Source: Dolomitihabitans soli
GTDB taxonomy: Bacteria; Actinomycetota; Actinomycetes; Streptosporangiales; Streptosporangiaceae
Reading direction: 5' to 3'
DNA: 64,000 nucleotides
Assembly: GCF_022213955.1 (NCBI RefSeq)
Contig: NZ_JAKNTW010000011.1
Coordinates: 248,001 to 312,000 of the forward strand
The position numbers were made by a program, and so were the translations under genes. Below the pieces are notes generated by a model. That model was not told the origin of the DNA, did no database searches, and worked only from the letters and a program-made list of their open reading frames with translations. Shown here one piece after another: positions 16,467 through 26,065 of the stretch; position 1 is the first letter of the stretch; the number at the start of each line of letters is the position of its first letter.

Positions 16467-17801
16467 TCACCCGCCGGTCGTCGCGAGCGCCTCGTTGACG
16501 GCCTTCTCCGCGTCGGCGAAGGCCTCGGCCACCGGCCGCTTCTTCAGTACGACCTCCTGCACCGCCTTGAGCACCTGCTCGTCGAGCACGCCCTGGGCCT
16601 TGCCGGGCAGTTGCGTCGCCAGTAGGGCGTTCTTGGCGGCGTCGGCGAAGACGGCGTTGTTGGACGGCGGCGCCTTCAGGTCCTTCCAGATGCCTTTCTC
16701 CAGGCCGTCCAGGGTCGGCGGGACGACCTGGCCGGTCTCCTGCGCGATCTTCATCCCGCCGTCGTTGCGGTAGAACCACGCGAGGAACGCCCACGCGGCG
16801 TCCTTGTTCTCGCTGGTCTGCGCGATGGACAGGCCGTAGGAGCCGCCACCGACGGTGGTCTTGCCGTTGATGGTCGGCATGACCTCGGCGTCCCAGTCGT
16901 CCTTCAGCTGGCTCTTGAGCGTGGGCACCCCGGCGCGGACACTGAAGGACATCGCCACCTGCCCGCGATCGAACTTGGGCAGCGAGGCCTCGTTGGCAGA
17001 GTACGCCGGCGACGCGGTGCCGTAGGCCTTGATGAGTTGCGTCCAGGCCTTGACCGCCTCCGGCTGGCCGATTCCAGACTTCTTGGTCTGCGCGTCGTAG
17101 ACGTAGCCTCCGTAAGCGTGAATCACCGGCGTGTAGATGGCGGGCTGGCCACCGGTGCGAAGCGGCGGCACCAGGCCGACGACGTCTCCTCCTGACTTGC
17201 TCTGGATCTCCGCCGCGACCCGGTACATGTCATCCCACGTCCAGGTGGGCTTCGGCAGCTCGGTCACGCCTGCCCGCTTGAAGGCGGTCCGGTTGTAGAA
17301 CAGCGTGACCGAGTCGGCGCTCACCGGCAGACCGGCGATCTGATCCGGCTTGGCGATCGGCCGATACTGTCCGACGAACTGCGGGAGGAACTCGCTGCCT
17401 TTCAGGCCGTCCTTGCCTTCCCCGAGCCACGGGGCCAGGTCCATGGTGACGTTGCCCGCTGCCAGCCGGTTGACCGCGTAGTCGACGTTCATCAGGACGT
17501 CGGGGAGCTTGTCGCCGAGCCGGGCGGTGACGAGCTGCTGGATGTACTGGGTGCCGTCGTCCGGCAACGACTCGACCGTCACCTTCCGCTTCGGGAAGGC
17601 CTGCTCGTAGGCCGCGGCGTACTTCTCGAACTGCGGGACCAGACCGGCCTGCATCGAGAGGGTGATGCTGGTGCTGCCGTCGACGGCGCCCGTTTCGCCC
17701 CCTTCGCCACCGCTGCATGCGGCGGCCAGGGTGAGCATCGGGACGAGGGCGGCGGCCAGGCCGCGGGTCCTCCATGGTGCGATGCGACTGATCATCTTCA
17801 A
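16467..17801 (-). CDS. ABC transporter sugar-binding lipoprotein
   Basis: 444 residues, solute-binding protein family 1. The lipobox is LTLAAAC (Cys29), so it is tethered to the outer face of the membrane. The body has the family pattern ITLSMQAGLVPQFEKYAAAYEQAFPKRKVTVESLPDDGTQYIQQLVTARLGDKLPDVLMNVDYAVNRLA and GGGSYGLSIAQTSENKDAAWAFLAWFY. It captures the oligosaccharide for the two permeases downstream. The gene lies 66 bp downstream of the GH78 gene with no operator in between, so it is read from the same promoter. Confidence 0.93.
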   Translation of the reverse strand: MKMISRIAPWRTRGLAAALVPMLTLAAACSGGEGGETGAVDGSTSITLSMQAGLVPQFEKYAAAYEQAFPKRKVTVESLPDDGTQYIQQLVTARLGDKLPDVLMNVDYAVNRLAAGNVTMDLAPWLGEGKDGLKGSEFLPQFVGQYRPIAKPDQIAGLPVSADSVTLFYNRTAFKRAGVTELPKPTWTWDDMYRVAAEIQSKSGGDVVGLVPPLRTGGQPAIYTPVIHAYGGYVYDAQTKKSGIGQPEAVKAWTQLIKAYGTASPAYSANEASLPKFDRGQVAMSFSVRAGVPTLKSQLKDDWDAEVMPTINGKTTVGGGSYGLSIAQTSENKDAAWAFLAWFYRNDGGMKIAQETGQVVPPTLDGLEKGIWKDLKAPPSNNAVFADAAKNALLATQLPGKAQGVLDEQVLKAVQEVVLKKRPVAEAFADAEKAVNEALATTGG

Positions 17802-17867
17802 TCTCCTTCTGACAGGAACTCGGCGAACGGCAAGGCAGTCGGGGCCCGCAGCGGGTTGCGAGCCCGC

Positions 17868-20800
17868 TCAACAGGTACGTGGCGCACTGGTCCACCCCAC
17901 ATCGCCCATCCGGAACGGCAGGCTGGAGCGGCCCTCCTGCAGGTCGAGCGGAAGCGCCGGCCCTCTGGCCGAATCGGGCCGGTCCAGCCAGGCGACCCCG
18001 ACGGCCACTTCGACCACCCTCTCCCTGCCAGGCCATCGCGACAGGTCGACGCCGATCCTGTTCCAGCAGACGGGAAGCGGGCGGACGGTGTCCTGAACGC
18101 TGCTGCCGTCGGCTCCGGTCAACCGGAGTATCGGCACGATCGTGCGGCCGGGCAGCACCGGGAAGCACAGATCCACCTCCGCGAAGGCGAAGGCCGCGTC
18201 ACCGAGGTCGTCCCCGCCGGGGAGCGGCAGCCGTACCCATCGGGTCTGCCCTGGTGGAAGGGGCGGCCCGCTGACTTCGAAGGTCGGCCCAGGGAACGTT
18301 CCGTGGAAGACCGGCGTGCAGACGAACGTGCCGTGGAGGACGTCGAGCCGGACGCCAGGGCCGGCCGTCCAGCCGGGCGCCCTGACGCCGCGAGACAGCC
18401 AGCGAGCGGATCGTCCAGCGCGGACCACCCGGCGGGCGAGCGGCTCGCCGGCGGCGCCGCGGAGGACGACTTCGGCGCAGGACCCGATCGGCGCGCCGGG
18501 TGGCGCCTCGATCCGCAGTTCGTGCCCATCGAGGCGGGCCTTCCAGCCCGCGTCGGCGTCCGCGCTCACCGCGCCGCCTCTGAGCACCGCCGCGGTGACC
18601 ATTTGGCCCGGCGGCACGGGCGGTGTCCGGCCAATGGCCGGCCGCTCCTGAGCGAGGGGTATGCCGGTCGCCACGATGCGGTGCCGGCCGGATTCGTACT
18701 CCTGCGCCGGGCGGCCCGGCAGGTCGACCAGGGCCGTGCTGCCCACCGGGACGGTCAGCTCCAGCGTCAGCGTGTCGCCGTCGAGCCTCCAGCCGAGTGC
18801 GATCGTGCCGCGGACCGTCTCGACCGTGACATCGATCCTGGTCACCGGCCCGAGCAGGCGCGGCGCGACGACGAAGCGGCGATACCCCTCTGCCAGCGGC
18901 CGGATGCCCGCCACGTGCGTCCATGCCCAGGCGGCGAACGGCGCGGCGAGACCGATGTGGTCAAGCGAGGCGACACCGGCGTTCTCGTCGTCGATCCACC
19001 AGGTTTCCCAGAACGTACCTGGCCCCGTGGTGAGCATCGCGCCGATGCCGGGCTGCTCCGGCTGGCGCACCGCCGCGATCAGCGCCGTGCCGCCGTCGGC
19101 CTCCGCCATGGCTCGCACGAGTAACTGGGTGGCCGCGAACCCGGTCGACACCCTGTCGCCGCGGACACGCATGTCCACGCGGATCTGGTCGGCCAGAGCG
19201 CGCCGCTCCGCCTCGTCCGAGGCCAGCCCGGACGCCAGCGCGACGGCAGCGGAACCCTGGCCCGAGTCGGCCCACTCATGGGTGAGCGGATCGTGCAGCA
19301 CGGCCCTGGCCGTGCTCGCCAGCGCATCGGCCTCGCGCTCGCGCCGCGCGGCCTCGCAGCCGTCGCCTGCGACGGCCTCCAGTTCGGCCAGCGCGCGCAG
19401 GGAGCGGATGACGGCCGCGGTCTGCAGCATCACCGGCGAGGTGCGCTCGGGGGCGAGCCAGTCCGCGCCGTAGCTGATGTCAGCGCCCCTGACGACGCCG
19501 CCCGACAGCGTGCCGAGTTGCCAGTCGCACCAGCGGCGCATGGCCGGCAACAGCCGGATGATGAGCGTGTCGTCGCCGGTGTGCCGCCAGTGCTGGAGCG
19601 GGATCTCGGTCATCGCCGAGCCCCACACCGGGTCGGCGGGCTGGACGTGACGCGCTCCCAGCAGGTGCGGGGTCAATCCGAGGACGCCGCCGTCGGGGCG
19701 CTGGTCGGCCACCACGTCGTCGAGCCAGTGCCGATAGAGGCCGGCCATGTCGAGGTGGGAGAAGGCGGCCTCCGCCGACACCGACGCGTCACCGGTCCAG
19801 CCGCCCTGCTCGCGGGTGGGGCAGTCCTCCGGATGGGAGTGAGAGTTGTTGCGCTGAGTCCGTACCGCCATCGCCACGAGACGGTCCAGCAGCGGCTCGT
19901 CGCTCGCGAAAATGCCGGTGAGCGCGACGTCGGAGTGCAGCACCCTGGCAGTCACCTCGACGGCGGCGCCGGCCGGGACGCCGCGCACCTCGACATAGCG
20001 AAAGCCGTAGAACGCGAACCACGCCTCCGCGACGTCGACACCGCCGGCGCAGGTCCAGACCAGCACCTGCCGCTCCCGGTCCCGGTCGTCGGGCAGCCGG
20101 ATGTTGAGCGTCCCAACGCGGCCGGCGTCGTCGAGCTTCTCTCCGTGAACGATCTCGATCCTTGTACCGGGGGCGGCGCCGCGTACGACGACCCGGCTGC
20201 GCCCGGCCACGTTACGGCCGGCGTCGAAGACGAGGACTCCACCCGCGTCGTCGCATGGGATCGCCGCGATCTCCTCCACCACGGCGAGCGGCGGTCCGGC
20301 GTCGGGTGCGAGGGTGGCGACCGGCCGCTCAACCGCGCGCGCCGGCTCCCCTGCGACGCCTGTCCCGGCAGTGCCGCTGAATGTCCTGCGGGCGTCGTGC
20401 TCTTCAAGGTAGAAGGGGTCCTCGCGGATGACCGAGGAGGGGCCATGCCGCCAGTGCGGGCCGGTGCCCACCCGTACGACGCTGCCGTTGTCGAGCTCCA
20501 CCCGCAGCTCGACCAGGGCGCGTGGCTGGGCGAGCACCTGCCCGTAGTGGCCGATGCCGGCCACGACCGCCAGAGTGTGTCGGTTGCCGTCCCGCAGCAG
20601 TCCCGTGACGTCATAACTGCGGCTCGCCGCCCGGGATAACGCCGTGCGCGAGGGGTCGCTCGCATCGGGGTTGACCGCCTGCCCGTCGACCAGAACTCGT
20701 AACAGGCCCAGGCCGGCCAGGTGCAGGCGCGCTCGCCAGGCCCGGCACGCCGGATCCCAGGAGAACTCCTCGCCTGCCGCGTGTGTCGCCGGAATCTCGA

Positions 20801-21206
20801 TCCAGCGTGCCGTCCAGTCGTCCGCGGTCAGCGGCCCGGCGATCAGGTCCGTCTCATGCGCCCATGGCGAGAGCCTCGCGTGCTCGTCCCAGACCCTCAC
20901 GGTCCAGCGCAGGGCCGAGTGCGGCGCGACGGGCGGGCCGCCCCACCGCACGTGCGCGTTCCTGCCGGACTCGATCCGGCCGGAATCCCATACCGTGCCA
21001 TCCGCTGACGACGCCACGACCTGGTAAGCGGTCTGCCGCTGCCCCTGCCGCACCAGCGGAACCACCCACGACAGGCGGGGGTGGGCCGTCAGCACCACCG
21101 GCAACGCCCTGCCCGTGCGAGGGGGCCCCGCAGGGTGATCCTCCACACGGAGTCGGATCGGGGCGGGGCATGCCGCTTCATGTGGTTCGGTGGACGGGGG
21201 TGGCAC
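17868..21206 (-). CDS. GH78 alpha-L-rhamnosidase with extra C-terminal domain
   Basis: 1112 residues from a GTG at 21206, chosen for its GGAGG site five bases upstream; the open frame to 21635 runs through the operators and is not coding. The N-terminal half has the rhamnosidase beta domains (TAYQVVASSADGTVWDSGRI, TARWIEIP, YDVTGLLRDGNRHTLAVVAGIGHYG). DCPTREQGGWTGD at ~461 carries the general acid Glu, and GPGTFWETWWIDDENAG is the opposite catalytic region of the six-hairpin barrel. After the usual family end (residue ~860) there are about 250 further residues of beta-rich character that I do not recognise. There is no signal peptide, so it acts in the cytoplasm on imported rhamnosides. First gene of an operon with the ABC transporter. 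Confidence 0.9.
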   Translation of the reverse strand: MPPPSTEPHEAACPAPIRLRVEDHPAGPPRTGRALPVVLTAHPRLSWVVPLVRQGQRQTAYQVVASSADGTVWDSGRIESGRNAHVRWGGPPVAPHSALRWTVRVWDEHARLSPWAHETDLIAGPLTADDWTARWIEIPATHAAGEEFSWDPACRAWRARLHLAGLGLLRVLVDGQAVNPDASDPSRTALSRAASRSYDVTGLLRDGNRHTLAVVAGIGHYGQVLAQPRALVELRVELDNGSVVRVGTGPHWRHGPSSVIREDPFYLEEHDARRTFSGTAGTGVAGEPARAVERPVATLAPDAGPPLAVVEEIAAIPCDDAGGVLVFDAGRNVAGRSRVVVRGAAPGTRIEIVHGEKLDDAGRVGTLNIRLPDDRDRERQVLVWTCAGGVDVAEAWFAFYGFRYVEVRGVPAGAAVEVTARVLHSDVALTGIFASDEPLLDRLVAMAVRTQRNNSHSHPEDCPTREQGGWTGDASVSAEAAFSHLDMAGLYRHWLDDVVADQRPDGGVLGLTPHLLGARHVQPADPVWGSAMTEIPLQHWRHTGDDTLIIRLLPAMRRWCDWQLGTLSGGVVRGADISYGADWLAPERTSPVMLQTAAVIRSLRALAELEAVAGDGCEAARREREADALASTARAVLHDPLTHEWADSGQGSAAVALASGLASDEAERRALADQIRVDMRVRGDRVSTGFAATQLLVRAMAEADGGTALIAAVRQPEQPGIGAMLTTGPGTFWETWWIDDENAGVASLDHIGLAAPFAAWAWTHVAGIRPLAEGYRRFVVAPRLLGPVTRIDVTVETVRGTIALGWRLDGDTLTLELTVPVGSTALVDLPGRPAQEYESGRHRIVATGIPLAQERPAIGRTPPVPPGQMVTAAVLRGGAVSADADAGWKARLDGHELRIEAPPGAPIGSCAEVVLRGAAGEPLARRVVRAGRSARWLSRGVRAPGWTAGPGVRLDVLHGTFVCTPVFHGTFPGPTFEVSGPPLPPGQTRWVRLPLPGGDDLGDAAFAFAEVDLCFPVLPGRTIVPILRLTGADGSSVQDTVRPLPVCWNRIGVDLSRWPGRERVVEVAVGVAWLDRPDSARGPALPLDLQEGRSSLPFRMGDVGWTSAPRTC

Positions 21207-21233
21207 GGAACCTCCACATCGACGCCGAGAGGG

Positions 21234-21249
21234 ATTGAAACATTTCAAT
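21234..21249. promoter_or_regulatory. LacI operator 1 (TTGAAA-N2-TTTCAA)
   Basis: Perfect 16-bp palindrome ATTGAAACATTTCAAT, 28 bp upstream of the GH78 start. One of five related sites around the GH78/esterase locus. It probably controls the GH78-ABC operon. Confidence 0.8.
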
Positions 21250-21325
21250 GCCCGCACAGTAGACGGTGACCTTGGTGAGGTCAACAGGTTCGCGCACCGG
21301 ATCGACGTCTGTACAGGTAAATGAG

Positions 21326-21337
21326 TGAAACCTTTCA
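21326..21337. promoter_or_regulatory. LacI operator 2
   Basis: TGAAACCTTTCA: both five-base half-sites match the others, but the central two bases differ. It lies 50 bp ahead of the lacI-type gene, suggesting autoregulation, and is about 90 bp from operator 1. Confidence 0.65.
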
Positions 21338-21387
21338 ATTTGATATACTGGTCCAGCCAAGCTGTGAGCTGAAAGGGTATCCACGGG

Positions 21388-22473
21388 GTGTCCGATATCG
21401 ACAGACCGAGCAAGACCTCGACGAGCGGCTCCGACGGAGAGCGCGCCCGGACGCGCCTCAGCATGGTCGACGTGGCCGCGCACGCCGGAGTGTCGCTCGG
21501 CACCGTCTCCAATGTGCTCAACCGCCCCGAGCTGGTGGCGGAGCGGACCCAGCGACGGGTCCGCTCCTCCATCGCCGCCCTGGGTTTCGTGCCCAACGCG
21601 CCGGCGCGGCAGCTGCGCGGAGGCCGAAGCCGCACGGTGGGGGTGGTGGTGCGCGAAATAGGCAGTCCCTACTTCAGCGAGATACTGCCGGGCATAGAGA
21701 GCAAGCTGGCCAAGGAGCAGTTCCTGCTGATGGTTTGCAGTTCCGACGACTCTCCCGACAAGGAGGCCTACTACCTGAAGACCCTTGAGGAGCATCGGGT
21801 CGCCGGCATCCTCATCTCGCCGGCAGGCGACGACATCGAGCACCTCATCGAACTCCGGCAGCGCGGAGTGGGGGTCGTGCTCCTGGACCGGCTCGGTGTC
21901 GGCTCTCAGCTGTGCGCGGTGGCCGTGAACAACGTCCAGGGAGGTGACCTGGCCGGTGACCACCTCTTCTCACTCGGCCACCGCCGCATCGGCTTCCTCA
22001 ACGGGCCCTCCACGGTCAGGCAGTGCGCCGACCGCAGGGAAGGGCTGCACCGCGCGGCGCGCCGGGCGGGGCTCGACCCCGACGAGGCGATCAGCGAGAT
22101 CACTCTGTCCGTGCTCAACGCCCAAGGCGGCGAGACAGGGCTGGCCCAGCTGCTCGACGACGGACGCAGGCCGTCAGCGATCTTCTGCATCAACGACATG
22201 GTCGCCGTCGGCGTCCTGCGCGACCTGGCGAAGCGCGGGATCGCCGCACCCGGCGAGATGAGCGTGGTGGGGTACGACGACGTCGAGTTCGCCGCCCTGC
22301 TGTCACCGGCGCTGACCTCGATCCGCATGCCGAAGCAGCAACTCGGTCAGGCCGCCGCCGAGCTCCTGGTCACCGACTTTCGCGCGGACGACAACCACTG
22401 GCACCAGGAGATCGTCTTCCAGCCCGAGCTCATCATCCGCGCATCCACCGCGCCCCCGCCTACCTCAGGGTAG
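21388..22473 (+). CDS. LacI family regulator of the rhamnoside locus
   Basis: 361 residues from a GTG start. The HTH is LSMVDVAAHAGVSLGTVSNVLNRPELVAERTQRRVRSSIAALGFVPNAPARQLRGGRSRTVGVV, and the hinge leads into a periplasmic-binding-like domain (SPYFSEILPGIESKLAKEQF, LAGDHLFSLGHRRIGFLNGP, FCINDMVAVGVLRDLAKRGIAAPGEMSVVGYDDVEFAALLSPALTSI). It is divergent from the GH78-ABC operon, and two palindromes of TTGAAA type lie in the shared gap. Three more precede the second GH78/esterase pair and the six-hairpin glycosidase. The likely effector is rhamnose or a rhamnosyl oligosaccharide, by inference from targets. Confidence 0.92.
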   Translation: MSDIDRPSKTSTSGSDGERARTRLSMVDVAAHAGVSLGTVSNVLNRPELVAERTQRRVRSSIAALGFVPNAPARQLRGGRSRTVGVVVREIGSPYFSEILPGIESKLAKEQFLLMVCSSDDSPDKEAYYLKTLEEHRVAGILISPAGDDIEHLIELRQRGVGVVLLDRLGVGSQLCAVAVNNVQGGDLAGDHLFSLGHRRIGFLNGPSTVRQCADRREGLHRAARRAGLDPDEAISEITLSVLNAQGGETGLAQLLDDGRRPSAIFCINDMVAVGVLRDLAKRGIAAPGEMSVVGYDDVEFAALLSPALTSIRMPKQQLGQAAAELLVTDFRADDNHWHQEIVFQPELIIRASTAPPPTSG

Positions 22474-22482
22474 GTGCACCTC

Positions 22483-22516
22483 AGCATCGGATACAGCGGC
22501 GCCTGTTGCCGATGCT
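22483..22516. terminator. Bidirectional hairpin terminator between convergent genes
   Basis: Outer stem AGCATCGG / CCGATGCT with a nested ACAG / CTGT stem inside, between the ends of the lacI gene and the second GH78 gene. There is no T tract, which is common in high-GC actinomycetes. Confidence 0.5.
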
Positions 22517-22533
22517 CGCGGTGCTGCTCGCTC

Positions 22534-25500
22534 CTACTCGGCCCGGTCCTCCTCGCCCCCGGCGTTCCTCTTGATCCCGGTGCGGAACGCGTACGAGCCC
22601 GAACCGATCCGGTAGACCGCGGCTCCGCCGTCGAGCCGGTCGAAGGCCACGCACTCGGCCTCGATGGCCGGCACGCCGCCCTCGGTCACCCGCTCCGGCG
22701 GCGCGGGCACGTGTACCTCGGCGCGGGTATTGGGCGGCACGACGACGTCCAGGGCGAAGCCGTCGCCCTCCAGCCGCCAGGAGATCTCCACCCTGCCGTG
22801 CCTGGTGCGGTGCGCGGTTCTCGCCCAGCCGATCCCTCCGCCGGGGCGGGGGTGCACGACGATGTCGGCGTACCCCGGCGACCCTGGGGCCAGCCCGCCG
22901 ACCGTCCGGTACATCCAGTCGCCGACGGCCCCATAGGCGTAGTGGTTGAAGGAGTTCATGGCCGGGTCCTGCAGCCCACGGTGGTGGCTCCAGGAGTCCC
23001 AGCGCTCCCACATGGTCGTCGCGTCGCCGTGCACGACCGGGTAGAGCCACGAAGGGAAGGTGTCCTGCGTCAGCAGCCGGTAGGCCACGTCCAGCCGCCC
23101 GGTCGAGGTGAGCGCGTCCAGCAGGTACGGCGTGCCGAGGAAACCGGTCGACAGGTGATCGCCGCGTGCCTCGATGTCGCCGGTCAGCCGGGCCACGGCC
23201 CTGGGCAGCTCGTCCTCCTCCAGCAGCCCGGCCATGATGGCCAGCACGTACGCGGTCTGCGTCTTGCTCACCAGCACGCCGGGCCCCTCGATGAAGGCCG
23301 CGCGGAACGCCCGCCGTACGTGCCCGTACAGCTCCAGACAGGCCCGCTCGTCCGCGTCGCGGCCGAGCACGGCGGCGAGTTCGGCGAGTTGCCGGGCGGA
23401 CAGAGCGAAGATCGCCGTGCCGACGAGCCGTTTGGGGGTCTCGGCGCCGATCGACAGCCAGTCGCCGAACCCCTCCTCGGGGAAGATCCCACCGTCGGAG
23501 CGTTTGTCCAGGTACGCCAGCCAGCGCAGCATCGGCTCGAAGCAGGCCGCCACCACCCCGGTGTCGCCGCGCAGCCGGTGCAGAGCCCACGGCAGCATCA
23601 CCAGCGCGTCGCCCCAGCCGGGCGAGCCCGCCTCCTTGGCGTTGGGCGACGAGCCGCGGCCCGACAATACGTCGGGCACCACGTGCGTGACCGCGCCGTC
23701 GTCGCCCTGCGCGTCGACCACGTCGGCCAGCCAGCTCCGCAGGAAGGCGGCGGCGTCGTAGTTGAACAGCGCGGTGGGCGCGAACGCCCAGATGTCACCC
23801 GTCCAGCCCAGCCGCTCGTCACGCTGCGGACAGTCGGTGGGGACGGCCAGGAAGTTGCCCCGCTGCCCCCACACGATGTTGCGCTGCAACCGGTCGAGCC
23901 GCTCGTCGGAGCAGGTGAACTCCCCCACCGGCTCCATCGCGGCGTGTGCCACCCTGGCCGTGATCGCCTCCGGCGCCGCGCGCAGCCCCGACACCTCCAC
24001 GTAGCGGAACCCGTGGAAGGTGAACCTCGGCTCGAACGTCTCCAGCTCCTCGCCACGCGGCAGGAACTCGTCCGTCGCGCGGGCCGAGCGCAGGTTGGCC
24101 AGGTGCAGCCCGCCCTCATGGTCGAGGACCTCGGCGTGCCGCAGCACCACCGGGCGGTCGCGGCCGGCGCGGCCGGTGAGCCGGACCCAGCCGACCAGGT
24201 TCTGCCCGAAGTCGGCGATCCACACGCCGGGCCGCCGCTCCCACACCGCCACCGGCTCCAGCTCCTCGTGCACCCGGATCGGCGGCGCGACGGCGGCGGT
24301 CAACCGGCCGGCGGGCGGGCTGACGGGCACCGCGGGCACCCAGCCGGAGTCGTCGAACCCGGCCGCCGTCCAGCCGAGCGGCTCGGCCGCCAGATCCTGC
24401 CGCTCGCCGTTCTGCAGGTCGGCGTAGCGGATCGAGCCCGAGGCGGCCCGCCATTCCGAGTCGGTGCGCAGCCGGGTGACGCCGCCGTCGTCGTGCAGGA
24501 TCTCCAGCTCGGCGCGGAAGGCCAGGCGCCGGCCGTAGTGGAAGGGGCCGAACCAGCTGATGTTGCCCGCGTACCACCCGTCGGCGAGAATCGCGCCGAG
24601 CGCGTTGTGCCCCTCCGACACCAGTTCCGTGACGTCATAGGTCTGGTACGTGACACGGTGGCGATAGTCGGTCCAGCCGGGGGCCAGGTGGTCGTCGCTC
24701 ACTTTGGTGCCGTTCAGGTGGATCTCGTAGACGCCGAGCGCGGTGGCGTACAGCCTGGCCCGGCGCACCGGTGACGGCACGCCGAACTCGCGCCGCAGGT
24801 AGGGGCTGGGCCGGTCGCCGATCGGCTCGCGACCCAGCGGTGGGTCGCCGTGCAGCCCCACCTCCTCGGCCAGCGGCCACGCCGCGTCGTCGAACCCGGA
24901 CTGCTCGAACCCGTCGCCGGGCCGGTCACTGGCCCGCCACCGGCCACCGGACGTGACGGTCACGGCGCTCTCCCCGGCCACCGGCACGTGTTGCGGCAGC
25001 ACCTGCCGTCCCTCGGCCACGACCTCCAGCCGCACGCACAGCCCCGAGCCTGCGGCCCTGATCGCGAGCACGTTCTCGCCCGAGGCCACCAGGTCACCCG
25101 CGTCGGCCACGAACGCCCCTTCCCGCCTCTCCCCCGCGAGCGGCACGCCGTTGACGTACGCCTCGACCTCGGCGGCGCCGCCGATCATCAGCCATGCCGA
25201 CAGCGGCCTGGCCCCGCCCGGCACCACGAACCGCGTCCTGAACGCCCCCGTCTCCGAGCCGGACGGCCCGAGCCGGTCGGCGACCCAGATACGCGGCACG
25301 TTCTCCAGCGACGGCAACCGCTGCGACCCGGGCACCACGGGCGTACCGATCCAGCCCGCCGTCCACCCGGTGGCATCGCCGAGACCGGTCTCGAACCAGG
25401 ACGCCGGGCCCCAGCCCGTCCACGTGCCACTCTCGTCGGCCACCTTGACCCGCCACTGGTAGCGCGTACGGGGCCGGAGCTCAGCACCGCCGTACGGGAG

Positions 25501-25719
25501 GTCGTAAGTCGCGGCCGAGGTCACGATGCCGCTGTCCCAGACCACCTCGGCTCCCTCGGCGGCCGGATCGCACTCTCGTCCCACGATCAGCCGGTACGCG
25601 CTCTGTGCCCGCCCGCGGCCGGCCCCGGTGATCCGCCAGGAGAACTCCGGCGCACTCGCGTCAAGACCCAGGGGTTCGGCCAGTCCTTCCACGCGCATAC
25701 CAGTCACGGCTAGATGCAT
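22534..25719 (-). CDS. GH78 alpha-L-rhamnosidase
   Basis: 1061 residues with the full GH78 layout. Bac_rhamnosid_N/Ig-like part: MRVEGLAEPLGLDASAPEFSWRITGAGRGRAQSAYRLIVG. Lectin-like jelly roll: RLYATALGVYEIHLNGTKVSDDHLAPGWTDYRHRVTYQTYDVT, the family signature. DFGQNLVGWVRL follows. The six-hairpin catalytic barrel has DCPQRDERLGWTGDIWAF (general acid Glu) and GDATTMWERWDSW (base Glu). C-terminal beta sandwich: YADIVVHPRPGGGIGWARTAHRTRHGRVEISWRL. No signal peptide, so it is cytoplasmic. It is divergent from the esterase gene, and the shared gap has two LacI-type operators. Confidence 0.95.
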   Translation of the reverse strand: MHLAVTGMRVEGLAEPLGLDASAPEFSWRITGAGRGRAQSAYRLIVGRECDPAAEGAEVVWDSGIVTSAATYDLPYGGAELRPRTRYQWRVKVADESGTWTGWGPASWFETGLGDATGWTAGWIGTPVVPGSQRLPSLENVPRIWVADRLGPSGSETGAFRTRFVVPGGARPLSAWLMIGGAAEVEAYVNGVPLAGERREGAFVADAGDLVASGENVLAIRAAGSGLCVRLEVVAEGRQVLPQHVPVAGESAVTVTSGGRWRASDRPGDGFEQSGFDDAAWPLAEEVGLHGDPPLGREPIGDRPSPYLRREFGVPSPVRRARLYATALGVYEIHLNGTKVSDDHLAPGWTDYRHRVTYQTYDVTELVSEGHNALGAILADGWYAGNISWFGPFHYGRRLAFRAELEILHDDGGVTRLRTDSEWRAASGSIRYADLQNGERQDLAAEPLGWTAAGFDDSGWVPAVPVSPPAGRLTAAVAPPIRVHEELEPVAVWERRPGVWIADFGQNLVGWVRLTGRAGRDRPVVLRHAEVLDHEGGLHLANLRSARATDEFLPRGEELETFEPRFTFHGFRYVEVSGLRAAPEAITARVAHAAMEPVGEFTCSDERLDRLQRNIVWGQRGNFLAVPTDCPQRDERLGWTGDIWAFAPTALFNYDAAAFLRSWLADVVDAQGDDGAVTHVVPDVLSGRGSSPNAKEAGSPGWGDALVMLPWALHRLRGDTGVVAACFEPMLRWLAYLDKRSDGGIFPEEGFGDWLSIGAETPKRLVGTAIFALSARQLAELAAVLGRDADERACLELYGHVRRAFRAAFIEGPGVLVSKTQTAYVLAIMAGLLEEDELPRAVARLTGDIEARGDHLSTGFLGTPYLLDALTSTGRLDVAYRLLTQDTFPSWLYPVVHGDATTMWERWDSWSHHRGLQDPAMNSFNHYAYGAVGDWMYRTVGGLAPGSPGYADIVVHPRPGGGIGWARTAHRTRHGRVEISWRLEGDGFALDVVVPPNTRAEVHVPAPPERVTEGGVPAIEAECVAFDRLDGGAAVYRIGSGSYAFRTGIKRNAGGEEDRAE

Positions 25720-25742
25720 GAAGCGGGCTCCCTCAAGAAAAA

Positions 25743-25756
25743 TTGAAACATTTCAA
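25743..25756. promoter_or_regulatory. LacI operator 3
   Basis: Perfect palindrome TTGAAACATTTCAA, 24 bp upstream of the second GH78 gene. Confidence 0.8.
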
Positions 25757-25831
25757 GTACTATGCACCGTAAGCAGCCCGAGGTCTTCACGTCAACGCTG
25801 GGTGCTGAGGGGACACATTGGGGTTGTTTAG

Positions 25832-25845
25832 CTGAAACATTTCAA
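25832..25845. promoter_or_regulatory. LacI operator 4
   Basis: CTGAAACATTTCAA, one base off the perfect palindrome, centred 89 bp from operator 3 in the gap between the second GH78 gene and the esterase. Spacing near 89-90 bp, as also seen between operators 1 and 2, would allow looping. Confidence 0.7.
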
Positions 25846-26065
25846 CATGGAGATTAGGCATCTCTGCCAGGTGACCAGAAGGGGCTGTCCGCCGGTGACC
25901 GACATCCTCAAGCCGGCCGAGCGTACCCTCGACACCTGCCTTCTTCTCCTGGCCGGAGCTGCGTAAGCCGCTGCCGCCCCGGTCGTTCGTCCAACGAGCT
26001 TGACGGGTCGCGGTCAATCGGTTCAGCAAATCTCCCTAACCTTTCGCGGGGTAAGGTGCCGAAGC

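Noticed and set aside
19278-20639. 453-codon forward frame opposite the first GH78
   Set aside because: Antisense shadow without domains; GH78 motifs are on the other strand.
21206-21635. N-terminal extension of the first GH78 frame
   Set aside because: It would cross the operators and the lacI gene start; the GTG at 21206 has a proper GGAGG site.
22474-24774. 766-codon forward frame opposite the second GH78
   Set aside because: Same reason: Arg/Gln/His-rich shadow over a complete rhamnosidase.
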